Positions 8,607-16,434 of a DNA stretch of 64,000 nucleotides are shown here, piece after piece. The DNA lies in the NCBI RefSeq assembly GCF_014202475.1, contig NZ_JACHGV010000019.1:1-64000 (forward strand). The letters are read 5' to 3'. Positions within the stretch are counted from its first letter, which is position 1; each line of letters begins with the position of its first letter. A model generated the notes under the pieces. It was not told the origin of the DNA. It made no database searches and saw only the letters and a list, made by a program, of their open reading frames with translations. The translations under genes and the position numbers were made by a program. The stretch is from Streptomyces paradoxus (GTDB lineage: Bacteria > Actinomycetota > Actinomycetes > Streptomycetales > Streptomycetaceae).

Positions 8607-9499
8607 GTCGCGCTCCTCTTCTTACGGCTGGCACCGAGCGAGGTCACGACCTTGACCAGCAGCAGTCCGGCCAGGGTGAGCACCAGCAGGATCACGCCCT
8701 GCGCGGCCGCCCCGTTCCACTGGTTCTCCTTGGTGACCTGCTGGTTGATGAGGGTGGCGATCATCGTCTGGTCGGGGCCGCCCATCAGGGCCGGGGTGAT
8801 GTAGTAGCCCAGCGACAGGATGAAGCTGAGCAGTCCGGCACTGGCCAGGCCGGGGGCGACCAGCGGCAGATAGATACGCCGGAAGATGGTCACCTTGCCC
8901 GCGCCCATGCTGGACGCGGCCGCCAGCAGACGCCGGTCCACCCCGCGCATCACCCCGTACAGGAGCAGCACGGTGTAGGGGAGCATCATGGAGGTGGTGC
9001 CGATGACCACACCCAGCTCGTTGTAGAGCAGCTGGAACGGCGCCCCGGGAACCGACATGCTGGTGAGGGTCTCGTTCACCAGGCCCTTGTCACCGAGCAT
9101 GATGATCCAGCCGTAGGTGCGCACCAGCGCTGAGACGAAGTGCGGGACGACCACGACCAGCATCGCCAGGCCCGCCAGAATGGGCTTCAGCCGCGTGATG
9201 GCCTGGGCCAGAACGAACCCGAACACCAGGCTCAACACGGCCGTCTCGGCGGAGATGCGCAGCGTGGTGAGCAGCACCGACAGGTTCACGCCCGTCAGCG
9301 CGTCGGCGTACCAGTGCAGCGTGAACGAGCCGTCGGCGTCCTTCAGGCTCAGCAGCAGGGTGGAAAAGATCGGGTAGACGAACAGCACCAGCAGATACAC
9401 GACGACGGGGAGCGCGTACAGGATCCCGACGCGGGTCCGGCGCGAAGCCAGGCGTTTGCGGGGGCGGGCGGGAGCGCCCGCGGTGAGGGTGGCTGCCAT
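8603..9499 (-). CDS. ABC importer permease, PotB-like
   Basis: The 298-residue integral membrane protein has a basic N-terminus (RPRKRLASRRTR) and six predicted transmembrane helices. The EAA-type coupling motif LAAASSMGAGKVTIFRRIYLP is near residues 195-215 and is followed by PLVAPG. The gene begins 3 bases after the ATPase gene ends and overlaps the PotC-like gene. It is the first of the two permeases of a PotABCD-type importer. Confidence 0.88.
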   Translation of the reverse strand: MAATLTAGAPARPRKRLASRRTRVGILYALPVVVYLLVLFVYPIFSTLLLSLKDADGSFTLHWYADALTGVNLSVLLTTLRISAETAVLSLVFGFVLAQAITRLKPILAGLAMLVVVVPHFVSALVRTYGWIIMLGDKGLVNETLTSMSVPGAPFQLLYNELGVVIGTTSMMLPYTVLLLYGVMRGVDRRLLAAASSMGAGKVTIFRRIYLPLVAPGLASAGLLSFILSLGYYITPALMGGPDQTMIATLINQQVTKENQWNGAAAQGVILLVLTLAGLLLVKVVTSLGASRKKRSAT

Positions 9500-9502
9500 G
9501 AC

Positions 9503-10642
9503 TCACCCCGCCTGTTCGTCGGCGAAGAGGTTGACGTCGTCCGCATCGGCGGTGATCCCGACCCGCTCGCCTGCGACCGGGCCCCGGCCTGCCGGCACCT
9601 CCAGGCGCAGCAGCGGCCCCTGACCGCCGTCGATCCGCACCCCCGCGCGCACAAGGGTGCCCACATAGGTGGCGGTCTCGACCGTGCCGGTACAGAACCC
9701 CTCATCGGCGGCACAGGCCCGCAGCCGGCCCGGCTGCACAGCGACCTTCACGTCGGTGCCGGAGGGCAGATCGTGGCGGCGGGCCTTGAGCAGAGTGCCG
9801 GACTGGGTAAGGCGGACGAGGGTGTTCTCGCCGTCGTGCTGCTCGATGCGGCCGGGCAGGAAGTTGGCCGCGCCGAGGAAGTCCGCCACGAAAGGCGTCC
9901 TGGGCCGCTCGAACAGCTCCCTCGGGGTGTCGAACTGCTCGATCAGACCGTTGCGCATCACCGCGATGCGGTCCGACATCACCAGCGCCTCTTCCTGATC
10001 GTGCGTCACATAGATGACGGTCAGGCCGAGTTCCTGCTGAATGGTCTTGATCTCCACCTGGAGCTGATCGCGCAGCTTCTTGTCCAGGGCGCCCAGCGGC
10101 TCGTCCATGAGGATGACCGGAGGGCGGTAGACCAGGGCCCGGCACAGGGCGACCCGCTGCTGCTGACCGCCGGACAGCTCACGCGGCTTACGGCCGCCGA
10201 AGCGGGACAGGCCGGCGATCTCCAGGGTTTCCCCGACCCGGCGGCGGATCTCGTCTTTGGGCACGCCGCGCAGGGTGAGCGGGAAGGCGACGTTCTCCTG
10301 CACGGTCATGTGCGGGAAGAGGAGGTACTGCTGGAAAACGAAGCCGAGGTTGCGCTTCTGCGGGGCGAGGCGGGTGACGTCGCGGCCGCCGACGGTGATG
10401 GTGCCGGAGTCGGGTTCGCAGAATCCGGCGATCATCATCAGCGTCGTGGTCTTGCCCGACCCGGAGGAGCCGAGGAAGGTGACGAACTCCCCGGCCGCGA
10501 TCTCCATCGACGCCTCGTCGACGGCGACCACGTCCCCATAGGTCTTGCGCAATGCCACTACCGACAGCGCCTTGCCGGTCGCGGTGGCCGGCTTGTCACC
10601 GGCCACCTTCACCGACGGTGCGGCGATACCGAATTCAGCCAC
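9503..10642 (-). CDS. ABC importer ATPase, PotA-like
   Basis: The 379-residue cytoplasmic ATPase drives the importer. Walker A is GSSGSGKT (58-65), the Q-loop is VFQQY near 102, the signature is LSGGQ (156-160), Walker B is VILMDEP (176-182) and the switch histidine follows in VTHDQEEAL. The region from about 285 to 370 is a TOBE-type regulatory domain, characteristic of polyamine/iron/sugar importer ATPases. Its start overlaps the end of the binding-protein gene by 8 bases. Confidence 0.9.
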   Translation of the reverse strand: MAEFGIAAPSVKVAGDKPATATGKALSVVALRKTYGDVVAVDEASMEIAAGEFVTFLGSSGSGKTTTLMMIAGFCEPDSGTITVGGRDVTRLAPQKRNLGFVFQQYLLFPHMTVQENVAFPLTLRGVPKDEIRRRVGETLEIAGLSRFGGRKPRELSGGQQQRVALCRALVYRPPVILMDEPLGALDKKLRDQLQVEIKTIQQELGLTVIYVTHDQEEALVMSDRIAVMRNGLIEQFDTPRELFERPRTPFVADFLGAANFLPGRIEQHDGENTLVRLTQSGTLLKARRHDLPSGTDVKVAVQPGRLRACAADEGFCTGTVETATYVGTLVRAGVRIDGGQGPLLRLEVPAGRGPVAGERVGITADADDVNLFADEQAG

Positions 10643-11741
10643 GAGCCCACTCCAACCAGCGCTTGGTGACGGCCGATTCGTTCTTCAGCCACCAGTCGAT
10701 GTCCGTGTCGAAACCCTTGTCGTAGTACTTCGGCGCACCGGCCAGCGCGTTGCGCTCGTCCTCGGTGAGCTTGGCGTAGGCCAGCGGGGACGACGGGTTC
10801 GACGGGAACGCCTTGGCCAGGGCGGCCTGGCTCTCCGCGCGCAGCGAGAAGTCCATCAACTGGTAGGCGTTGTCCGCATTGGCCGCGCCCTTGGCGATGG
10901 CATAGCCCTGGAACTGCCGGCGCATACCGTTGAGCTGCCTGGTGACCGGGACGCCCTGCTTCTGCAGATCGGCGATCCGGCCGTCCCAGACGGTGGACAT
11001 CGTCACTTCCTGGCGGCTGAGCAGCACACCGGGGAGCGGGCCGCTGTCCCAGAACTTCTTGATGTCGCCCCGCAGCCGGGTCAGCACCTTGAAGGCCCGG
11101 TCCACATCCAGCGGGTACAGCTTGTCCATCGGCACGCCGTCGGCCAGCAGCGCGAACTCCAGCTCCGGCAGGTCACCGTCCGGGTTGCACATCGAACGGC
11201 CGCCCTGGAACGCCTTGGTGTCCCAGAAGTCCGCCCATGACTCCGGCTTCTTACCCCCGAAGGCATCCGTCCGGTAGGCCATACAGGCGCCGTAGAAGCT
11301 GCTGCCGACGGCATGGTCGGTGATCTGGTTCTCGGGGATCTTCGCGCTCTTCACGCTCTTGATCCGGTCGAGGTCCAGCCTCTCCAGGGCGTCCTGGGCA
11401 ACGTACTTGGTGTGCGACATCATCGAGTTGTTGATGAGGTCGCACTGCGGGCGGCCCTGCTTGATCTGCGCCAGCAGCGGGGCGTCGTCCAGGTTCAGCA
11501 CCTTCACCTGGATGCCGGTCTCCTGGGTGAACGGCGTGTAGATCGCCTTCTGCAGGGCAGCGCCGTAAGAACCGCCACTGTCACGGACGACCACCGTCTT
11601 GCCGCCGCCCTTGCCCCCACCGGAGGCCACACGGCTGGTGCCGGTGCCGCATGCGGAGAGGGCGGTCGCGGCGGCGACACCCGCAGTGACCCCGCCTATT
11701 CCTCGCAGGAACAGTCTGCGGTCGATTCGGGCATCTTTCAT
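10635..11741 (-). CDS. Solute-binding lipoprotein of the importer, PotD-like
   Basis: The 368-residue protein is an extracellular receptor for the ABC importer. Its leader has a twin-arginine motif (DRRLFLRG, Arg8-Arg9) and a lipobox LSAC with Cys31, so it is probably a Tat-exported lipoprotein. The remainder is a type II periplasmic-binding fold like PotD/PotF, with KTVVVRDSGGSYGAAL at the start of the mature domain. The ribosome site is AGGAGG-like on the minus strand just upstream. It is the promoter-proximal gene of the importer set, 87 bases after a deacylase gene. Ligand unknown; the operon suggests an amine with an acyl group. Confidence 0.87.
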   Translation of the reverse strand: MKDARIDRRLFLRGIGGVTAGVAAATALSACGTGTSRVASGGGKGGGKTVVVRDSGGSYGAALQKAIYTPFTQETGIQVKVLNLDDAPLLAQIKQGRPQCDLINNSMMSHTKYVAQDALERLDLDRIKSVKSAKIPENQITDHAVGSSFYGACMAYRTDAFGGKKPESWADFWDTKAFQGGRSMCNPDGDLPELEFALLADGVPMDKLYPLDVDRAFKVLTRLRGDIKKFWDSGPLPGVLLSRQEVTMSTVWDGRIADLQKQGVPVTRQLNGMRRQFQGYAIAKGAANADNAYQLMDFSLRAESQAALAKAFPSNPSSPLAYAKLTEDERNALAGAPKYYDKGFDTDIDWWLKNESAVTKRWLEWARG

Positions 11742-11828
11742 CGTGTGCCTCCTGGGTGGTGCCGGCCGTGAGAAGGGGAACGGCTGGGGACGTGGAAGGG
11801 GGTATGGGGGGCGGCTGGAAAGGGGGGT

Positions 11829-12896
11829 CTAGGGGCGGGGGTGCGCCTCGTCTGAGCCGGCGCCCAGACCGGGCGCCCGGAAGGTGTCGGCCCGCGCGGC
11901 CGTGTCGGGGTCCCAGGGGACGGCGAGGGCGGCGAGTTCTGCCCCGGTGGCGACGGTGAGGGCGTGCATGCCGTAGAAGATCCGTCCGTCGGCCGGGGCG
12001 TGGACGGTGTGCTCCGTGCCGTCGTTCGGGTCGACGATGCGGCCGAGGAGGTCGCCCGCGGTGACTTCGCCGATGACGTCGGCATCGAAGGAGAACTCGG
12101 GGTACCACAGGCCGGCGGCCTCGGCGGTGACGCCGGCGGACCAGACCCACTCGCGGATCGGTGCCGGGGCGGAACCGTCCTGGTCGAGGACGCCAAGATG
12201 GCGCAGTGCCTTCAGCAGGCCGTCGACGCGGCGGAGGGCGGTGGCCTCGTCCCGCCGGCCGAGCTGGCCCACCTCCACCAGGACCGCCGAGACGCCCCGG
12301 CGGGCGGCGGCGGCGTGGCTGTTGCCGCCCTCGGGCGTCAGCCCGAGGATGACGTCCTGGATGCCGAAGGAGCCTGCCAGTTCGGCCGTCGCCTTGTCCA
12401 GGTCCGGGTCACCGGTGAGGCGGTAGCCGACGAAGTCCCGCAGGACCTGGTCGATGCCCCCGCAGTGCAGGTCGATGTAGACGTCGGCGGCGTCGACGAG
12501 GTGCGTGAAGAGCCAGGCGGCCAGCCGTTCGGTGGGGCCGCCGGCCGGGTCGCCGGGGAAGACACGGTTGAGGTTCACACCGTCGACCGGGGAGACGTTG
12601 AGCCGGCCCTGGTACACCGCGGGAGGGTTGGCGACCGGACAGACGATCACCTGCCCGCTCACCTCGCCGGGCTCCAGCAGGTCCGCCAGGCGCACGGCGG
12701 CTTCGATGGGCGTGAACTCGCCACCGTGCACACCGGCGGTGATGACGACCCGGGGACCCGGGCGGGTTCCATTGACCAGGGTCACCGGGATGTCCGCGGC
12801 GAGGGTGCCGAGATCGGCCTGGACGGTGCCGTGCGCCTTGGTGCCGGGCAGGGCCTGTAGGGGGCCGACGCGGAGGGTGGCGTCCTGCATGGTCAT
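11829..12896 (-). CDS. M14-type zinc deacylase, succinylglutamate desuccinylase/aspartoacylase family (second copy)
   Basis: The 355-residue protein is a second member of the AstE/ASPA superfamily in this island. Zinc ligands His57 and Glu60 are in AGVHGGEFTP, His144 is in YIDLHCGG, and Glu208 in VLVEVGQLG is a probable general base. The ATG at 12894-12896 overlaps the TGA of the upstream oxidase gene by 4 bases; a second ATG lies two codons further in. It differs from the first copy through most of its length, so the pair is not a recent duplication. It probably removes an N-acyl group from a substrate handled with the SolA-like oxidase. Confidence 0.82.
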   Translation of the reverse strand: MTMQDATLRVGPLQALPGTKAHGTVQADLGTLAADIPVTLVNGTRPGPRVVITAGVHGGEFTPIEAAVRLADLLEPGEVSGQVIVCPVANPPAVYQGRLNVSPVDGVNLNRVFPGDPAGGPTERLAAWLFTHLVDAADVYIDLHCGGIDQVLRDFVGYRLTGDPDLDKATAELAGSFGIQDVILGLTPEGGNSHAAAARRGVSAVLVEVGQLGRRDEATALRRVDGLLKALRHLGVLDQDGSAPAPIREWVWSAGVTAEAAGLWYPEFSFDADVIGEVTAGDLLGRIVDPNDGTEHTVHAPADGRIFYGMHALTVATGAELAALAVPWDPDTAARADTFRAPGLGAGSDEAHPRP

Positions 12897-14032
12897 GCCT
12901 CCGTACGGCCGACGGTGGACAGGAAGTGGATGGGCTGGGGCGAGGCGCCGTCCAGTGCGAGGTCCGCGGCGATGTCGCCGAAGGCGGGCGAGAGTTTGAA
13001 GCCGTGCCCGGAGAATCCGGCGAGGAGGATGACGTTTTCGGCGCCGGGCAGCGGGCCGACCAGGGGGCGGCTGCTCTCGGTGTAACCCTCCATGTAGACG
13101 GAGAGGCGGGTGGGGTCCGGGTGCAGGTCGGGCAGGTACCGCCCGATCAGCTCGGAGAAGACCTCCAGCTCGTCCGGGCGCACGGTGCGGTCCAGTTGGT
13201 TGGGGTCGTCGGCGAGCCGGTGCAGCGCGCGGGACAGTCCGAGCTTGACCGAGATGCCGTCCGGGGAGGGCAGGCCGTAGCAGTGGGTGGGTGCCGTACG
13301 GATGAACGCCGGGCGCTCCTCGCCGAACCAGGCGTCGGGGGCGGTGGGCACGTACCAGGCGCTGACGAGGCGGCGGACTTCCACCTCCCAGGGCAGGTCG
13401 GGCAGCAGGTCGTTGACCCAGGGACCGGGCGTGACGACGGCGGTGTCGAAGTGCTCGCTGCCGGAGTCGGTGCGGATCTCCACACCGCCGGCGACAGGGA
13501 CGATCTCGCGCACGGTGCTGTAGCGGTGGATCACGGCGCCCAGCTGCTCGGCGCGGCGGGCGGCGGTCTGGATCGTCAGCTCCGGGCGGATGAACCCGGC
13601 GCGGCGGTCGAGTACGGCCGCGTCGCCGTCCTCGATGCGGTACTGCGGAAAGCGCTTGGCGAGCGTCTCGGCGTCCAGTACCTCGTGGTCGAGGTCGTGC
13701 TCGGCGATGGATTCGAGGACCGTGGCCATCTGCTGGTGCTCGGTCGGCCCCATGAGCAGGCATCCGGTCAGGCGGCGCAGCTCGCGGCCGGTCTCCTGCT
13801 GGAGCTGTTCCCAGAGGGCGTCCGCGTGCTTGAGGAGCGGGACGTACCGGGAGTCCTCGAAGTGCGCGCTGCGGAAGATCCGGGACTCGCCGCCGGCGGC
13901 ACTGCGGTCGTGGCCGGGTGCGTAGCGGTCGTACCCGACGACGTCTGCGCCGCGGGCCGCCAGCCGCCAGGCGGCCTGGCTGCCCATCGTTCCGACGCCG
14001 ATCACCGCGACGCGCTTCCTGGCAGCTGACAC
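12893..14032 (-). CDS. SolA/monomeric sarcosine oxidase-like flavoprotein without the covalent-flavin cysteine
   Basis: The 379-residue oxidoreductase resembles N-methyl-L-tryptophan oxidase and monomeric sarcosine oxidase. The FAD motif GVGTMG is at residues 12-17 and the C-terminal FSGHGFKLSPAFGD segment is typical of the family. In those enzymes FAD is bound through a cysteine in a C-x-Y-T motif; here the equivalent stretch reads YMEGYTESSRP, with no cysteine, so flavin should be non-covalent. It is the first gene of the minus-strand island and diverges from the first IclR gene, sharing a 273-base control region. Expected reaction: oxidative deamination or demethylation of a secondary amine. 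Confidence 0.83.
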   Translation of the reverse strand: MSAARKRVAVIGVGTMGSQAAWRLAARGADVVGYDRYAPGHDRSAAGGESRIFRSAHFEDSRYVPLLKHADALWEQLQQETGRELRRLTGCLLMGPTEHQQMATVLESIAEHDLDHEVLDAETLAKRFPQYRIEDGDAAVLDRRAGFIRPELTIQTAARRAEQLGAVIHRYSTVREIVPVAGGVEIRTDSGSEHFDTAVVTPGPWVNDLLPDLPWEVEVRRLVSAWYVPTAPDAWFGEERPAFIRTAPTHCYGLPSPDGISVKLGLSRALHRLADDPNQLDRTVRPDELEVFSELIGRYLPDLHPDPTRLSVYMEGYTESSRPLVGPLPGAENVILLAGFSGHGFKLSPAFGDIAADLALDGASPQPIHFLSTVGRTEA

Positions 14033-14194
14033 AGGACTTTCCTTTCGTATCGCCGAGGCGCATGCTGAGCCTTCGACGTGAGGCTGTTCGATTCGAGATG
14101 ATTTGGGCGGGAGCCAGGCCCTCCTCGTGGACCTGCGGCTCGCGACCGCCGCGTCTCGCAGTCCGGCTCACTTCCGGGGGACCCCGAGGCCGTG

Positions 14195-14227
14195 CCACAA
14201 TGTGGAATGCTGTGCTAGAATCTGGCA
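14195..14227. promoter_or_regulatory. Two-dyad operator with overlapping promoter, upstream of the first iclR
   Basis: CCACA-A-TGTGG (14195-14205) and TGCTAGAATCTGGCA (14213-14227, arms TGC.AGA and TCT.GCA) are two inverted repeats whose starts are 18 bases apart. A good -10 hexamer, TAGAAT (14216-14221), lies in the second dyad, with TGCCAC 17 bases upstream in the -35 position. The same arrangement recurs at 15169-15201. Occupation by an IclR protein would block this promoter and could also control the divergent oxidase operon. Confidence 0.65.
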
Positions 14228-14305
14228 CAGAGAATGACAGCGGCTTCAGCGAGGAGTCAAGAGGGTGTCCAGCAGAATTTTCGAGGATTAACAGGGGGAA
14301 ACCGG

Positions 14306-15058
14306 ATGGAAATGAAGAGCGTCACCAGGTCGCTTCGCATCCTGGAGGCGGTCGCTCAGCATCAGCCCGTGACCGTAGGGGAGTTGACGAAGCTCTTCGG
14401 GCTGCCGAAGTCCACCGTGCAGCGCACGTTGGTCACGTTGGCGGAGGCCGGCTGGCTGCGCGCCAACCGCAAGGACACCACCCGCTGGGAGATCGGCGCC
14501 CGCGTCCTGGCCGTGCGGCCCGCCGCACTGCAGGGCTCCAGCCTGTTCGCCGCCGCCCGTGAACCCATGGTTCGCCTTCGCGACGCGGTGAACGAGACCA
14601 TCCACCTGTCGGTGCCGGACGCCCTGCAGTGCATGGTCGTGGTGGACCGCGTCGACTGCGACCACGCCGTACGCACCTTCCACACGATCGGCGACACCTC
14701 GCCTCTGCACGCCACGGCCGTCGGGCGCGCCGTTCTCGCCCACCTTCCGGCGGGGGACGTCGACGACCTCATCGCGGCGGGGCTGGAGCGGTTCAGCGAC
14801 ACGACGCCCGTCGAGCCCGGCGAGCTGCGCGCCGAGCTGGACCGGATCCGCGTCGACGGCTACGCGGTCAACCGCAACCAGTTCCGTCCGGGCGTCTGCG
14901 CCGTCGCCGCCGCCGTACTCGACGAGGACGGAACCCCGCTGGCGGCGGTGGCCGTCTCCATGCCCGAGGCGCGGTACGACGGCGAGCGGGCACCCAAGTG
15001 GGGCCGCCTCGTCGCAGACACGGCCGCGGAGATCTCACAGCGCCGCCTGGGTGCCTGA
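14306..15058 (+). CDS. IclR-family transcriptional regulator (first of a tandem pair)
   Basis: The 250-residue protein has an N-terminal winged helix-turn-helix (about 5-65, with LPKSTVQRTLVTL as the recognition helix) and a GAF-like IclR effector domain (about 75-245). The ATG at 14306 follows AGGGGGAA at 14293-14300; an earlier frame start lacks a ribosome site. The first 147 residues are about 90 percent identical to the second IclR at 15279-16028, while the rest is only about half identical. It diverges from the oxidase/deacylase/importer island and is the obvious candidate regulator of it; the ligand is unknown. Confidence 0.92.
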   Translation: MEMKSVTRSLRILEAVAQHQPVTVGELTKLFGLPKSTVQRTLVTLAEAGWLRANRKDTTRWEIGARVLAVRPAALQGSSLFAAAREPMVRLRDAVNETIHLSVPDALQCMVVVDRVDCDHAVRTFHTIGDTSPLHATAVGRAVLAHLPAGDVDDLIAAGLERFSDTTPVEPGELRAELDRIRVDGYAVNRNQFRPGVCAVAAAVLDEDGTPLAAVAVSMPEARYDGERAPKWGRLVADTAAEISQRRLGA

Positions 15059-15088
15059 ACGGCAGACGACCACCGCAAGCAGTCGCCC

Positions 15089-15130
15089 GAGGGCCGGCCT
15101 CGCACGCGTCAGTGCGCGAGGCCGGCCCTC
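15089..15130 (+). terminator. Strong terminator hairpin after the first iclR
   Basis: A perfect 15-bp stem, GAGGGCCGGCCTCGC (15089-15103) with GCGAGGCCGGCCCTC (15116-15130), closes a 12-base loop. It begins 31 bases past the stop. No T tract follows. It separates the two iclR genes, so the second should have its own promoter. Confidence 0.8.
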
Positions 15131-15168
15131 AGCCTTGTGTCACGGAGCCACCTCCATCTCACCTTGTT

Positions 15169-15201
15169 CCACATCGTGGCACGCTATGCTGGAGTCCGGC
15201 A
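15169..15201. promoter_or_regulatory. Two-dyad operator upstream of the second iclR
   Basis: CCAC-ATC-GTGG (15169-15179) and TGCTGGAGTCCGGCA (15187-15201) repeat the pair seen at 14195-14227 with the same 18-base start-to-start spacing and many identical bases between them. TATGCT (15185-15190) could serve as -10. Conservation of the spacing in otherwise diverged DNA argues for a real operator shared by both IclR proteins. Confidence 0.62.
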
Positions 15202-15278
15202 CGGATCGTGGCCCTGACTCCGTGCTGGGGTCAAGAGGCAATGAGAACCAGGGGTCCACAGGTCTGAGGGGGTATCGC

Positions 15279-16028
15279 ATGGAAATGAAGAGCGTCACCA
15301 GGTCGCTCCGGGTGCTGGAGGCAGTCGCCAGACATCAACCCGTGACCGTCGGGGAGTTGACGAAGATCTTCGGGCTGCCGAAGTCCACCGTGCAGCGCAC
15401 CCTGGTCACCCTCAGCGAGGCGGGCTGGCTGCGGGCGAACCGCGAGGACACCACCCGCTGGGAGGTCGGCGCCCGCGTCCTGGCCGTACGGCCCGCCGCA
15501 CTCCAGGGCTCCAGCCTGTTCGCCGCCGCCCGTGAACCCATGATCCGGCTCCGCGACGCGGTGAACGAGACCATCCACCTGTCGGTACCGGACGCCCCGC
15601 ACGGCATGGTCGTCGTCGACCGCGTCGACTGCGACCACGCCGTACGCACCTTCCACGCCATCGGCGACACCTCACCCCTGCACGCCACAGCCGCCGGGAA
15701 CGCCGTCCTGGCCCATCTGGGGAAGTCCGAGATGGAGGAGGTCGCCGCGGGGACGTTGGAGGGTTACGGCGAGGAGACCATCACCGACCCGGGGCAACTG
15801 CGCGCGGAGCTCCGCCGTGTGAGAGAGCGTGGCTACGCCGTCAACCGCAACCAGTACCTGCAGGGTGTCTGCGCGATAGCGGCACCCGTGCTCGACGGCG
15901 AGGGCACACCGCTGGCCGCCCTGTCCGCCTCCCTGCCCGACTCCCGCTTCGAGCCCGGCCGGCTGCCCGAGCTGGGCCGCCTGGTCGCCGAGACGGCTGC
16001 GGAGATCACCGCCCGGCACCTGGCCTGA
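15279..16028 (+). CDS. IclR-family transcriptional regulator (second of a tandem pair)
   Basis: The 249-residue paralogue of the preceding gene shares the MEMKSVTRSLR start and nearly the whole DNA-binding domain (LPKSTVQRTLVTL recognition helix). It diverges after residue 147 in the effector half. The ATG at 15279 follows GAGGGGG at 15266-15272. It ends 14 bases from the cupin gene, which is convergent. It may regulate the second catabolic operon (16.0-22.0 kb), the first one, or both; the shared operators suggest cross-talk with the first IclR. Confidence 0.92.
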   Translation: MEMKSVTRSLRVLEAVARHQPVTVGELTKIFGLPKSTVQRTLVTLSEAGWLRANREDTTRWEVGARVLAVRPAALQGSSLFAAAREPMIRLRDAVNETIHLSVPDAPHGMVVVDRVDCDHAVRTFHAIGDTSPLHATAAGNAVLAHLGKSEMEEVAAGTLEGYGEETITDPGQLRAELRRVRERGYAVNRNQYLQGVCAIAAPVLDGEGTPLAALSASLPDSRFEPGRLPELGRLVAETAAEITARHLA

Positions 16029-16042
16029 CGACGGTCCCGGCG

Positions 16043-16396
16043 TCACTTCACGATCACGTAGATCTTGCGCACGGTTTCGATGGTCTTCCAGACCCCGACG
16101 AAGCCCGGCTTCATGACAAAACTGTCGCCCGCCTTGTAGACCACCGGCTCGCCGCCTTCGGGTGTGATCTCGACGGTGCCGGCGAGGATGTGGCAGAACT
16201 CGAAGGTCTCGCCTTTGATCGAGCGCGTCTCGCCGGGCGTCGCTTCCCAGACTCCCGTATGGATCATCTCCCCGCGGGCGATGTCCTGGGGCCAGGTCAT
16301 GAACGCGGGGTCGCCCGACACCAGACGTTCCGGGAGCGGGCCGGACCTGTGCGGCGCGAAGGAGGGATCGGTGTCGATGGTCTTCAGGAGCGACAT
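16043..16396 (-). CDS. Cupin-domain protein (DUF861/EutQ-like)
   Basis: The 117-residue single-domain beta-barrel begins MSLLKTIDTDPSF. The cupin-3 type core runs from about residue 50, with GETFEFCHILAGTVEITPEGG and DSFVMKPGFVGVWKTIE; a metal-ligand pattern is only partly kept. The ATG at 16394-16396 is preceded by AAAGGAA on the minus strand, which decides the start over a longer frame at 16438 that would overlap the dehydrogenase stop. Proteins of this kind often sit at the end of amine-catabolic operons; the function is not assigned. It is the last gene of the aminotransferase/FAD-FeS/dehydrogenase operon. Confidence 0.8.
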   Translation of the reverse strand: MSLLKTIDTDPSFAPHRSGPLPERLVSGDPAFMTWPQDIARGEMIHTGVWEATPGETRSIKGETFEFCHILAGTVEITPEGGEPVVYKAGDSFVMKPGFVGVWKTIETVRKIYVIVK

Positions 16397-16434
16397 GCAA
16401 TTCCTTTGCTGGACTCGGGAAACCGGAACGGCCG

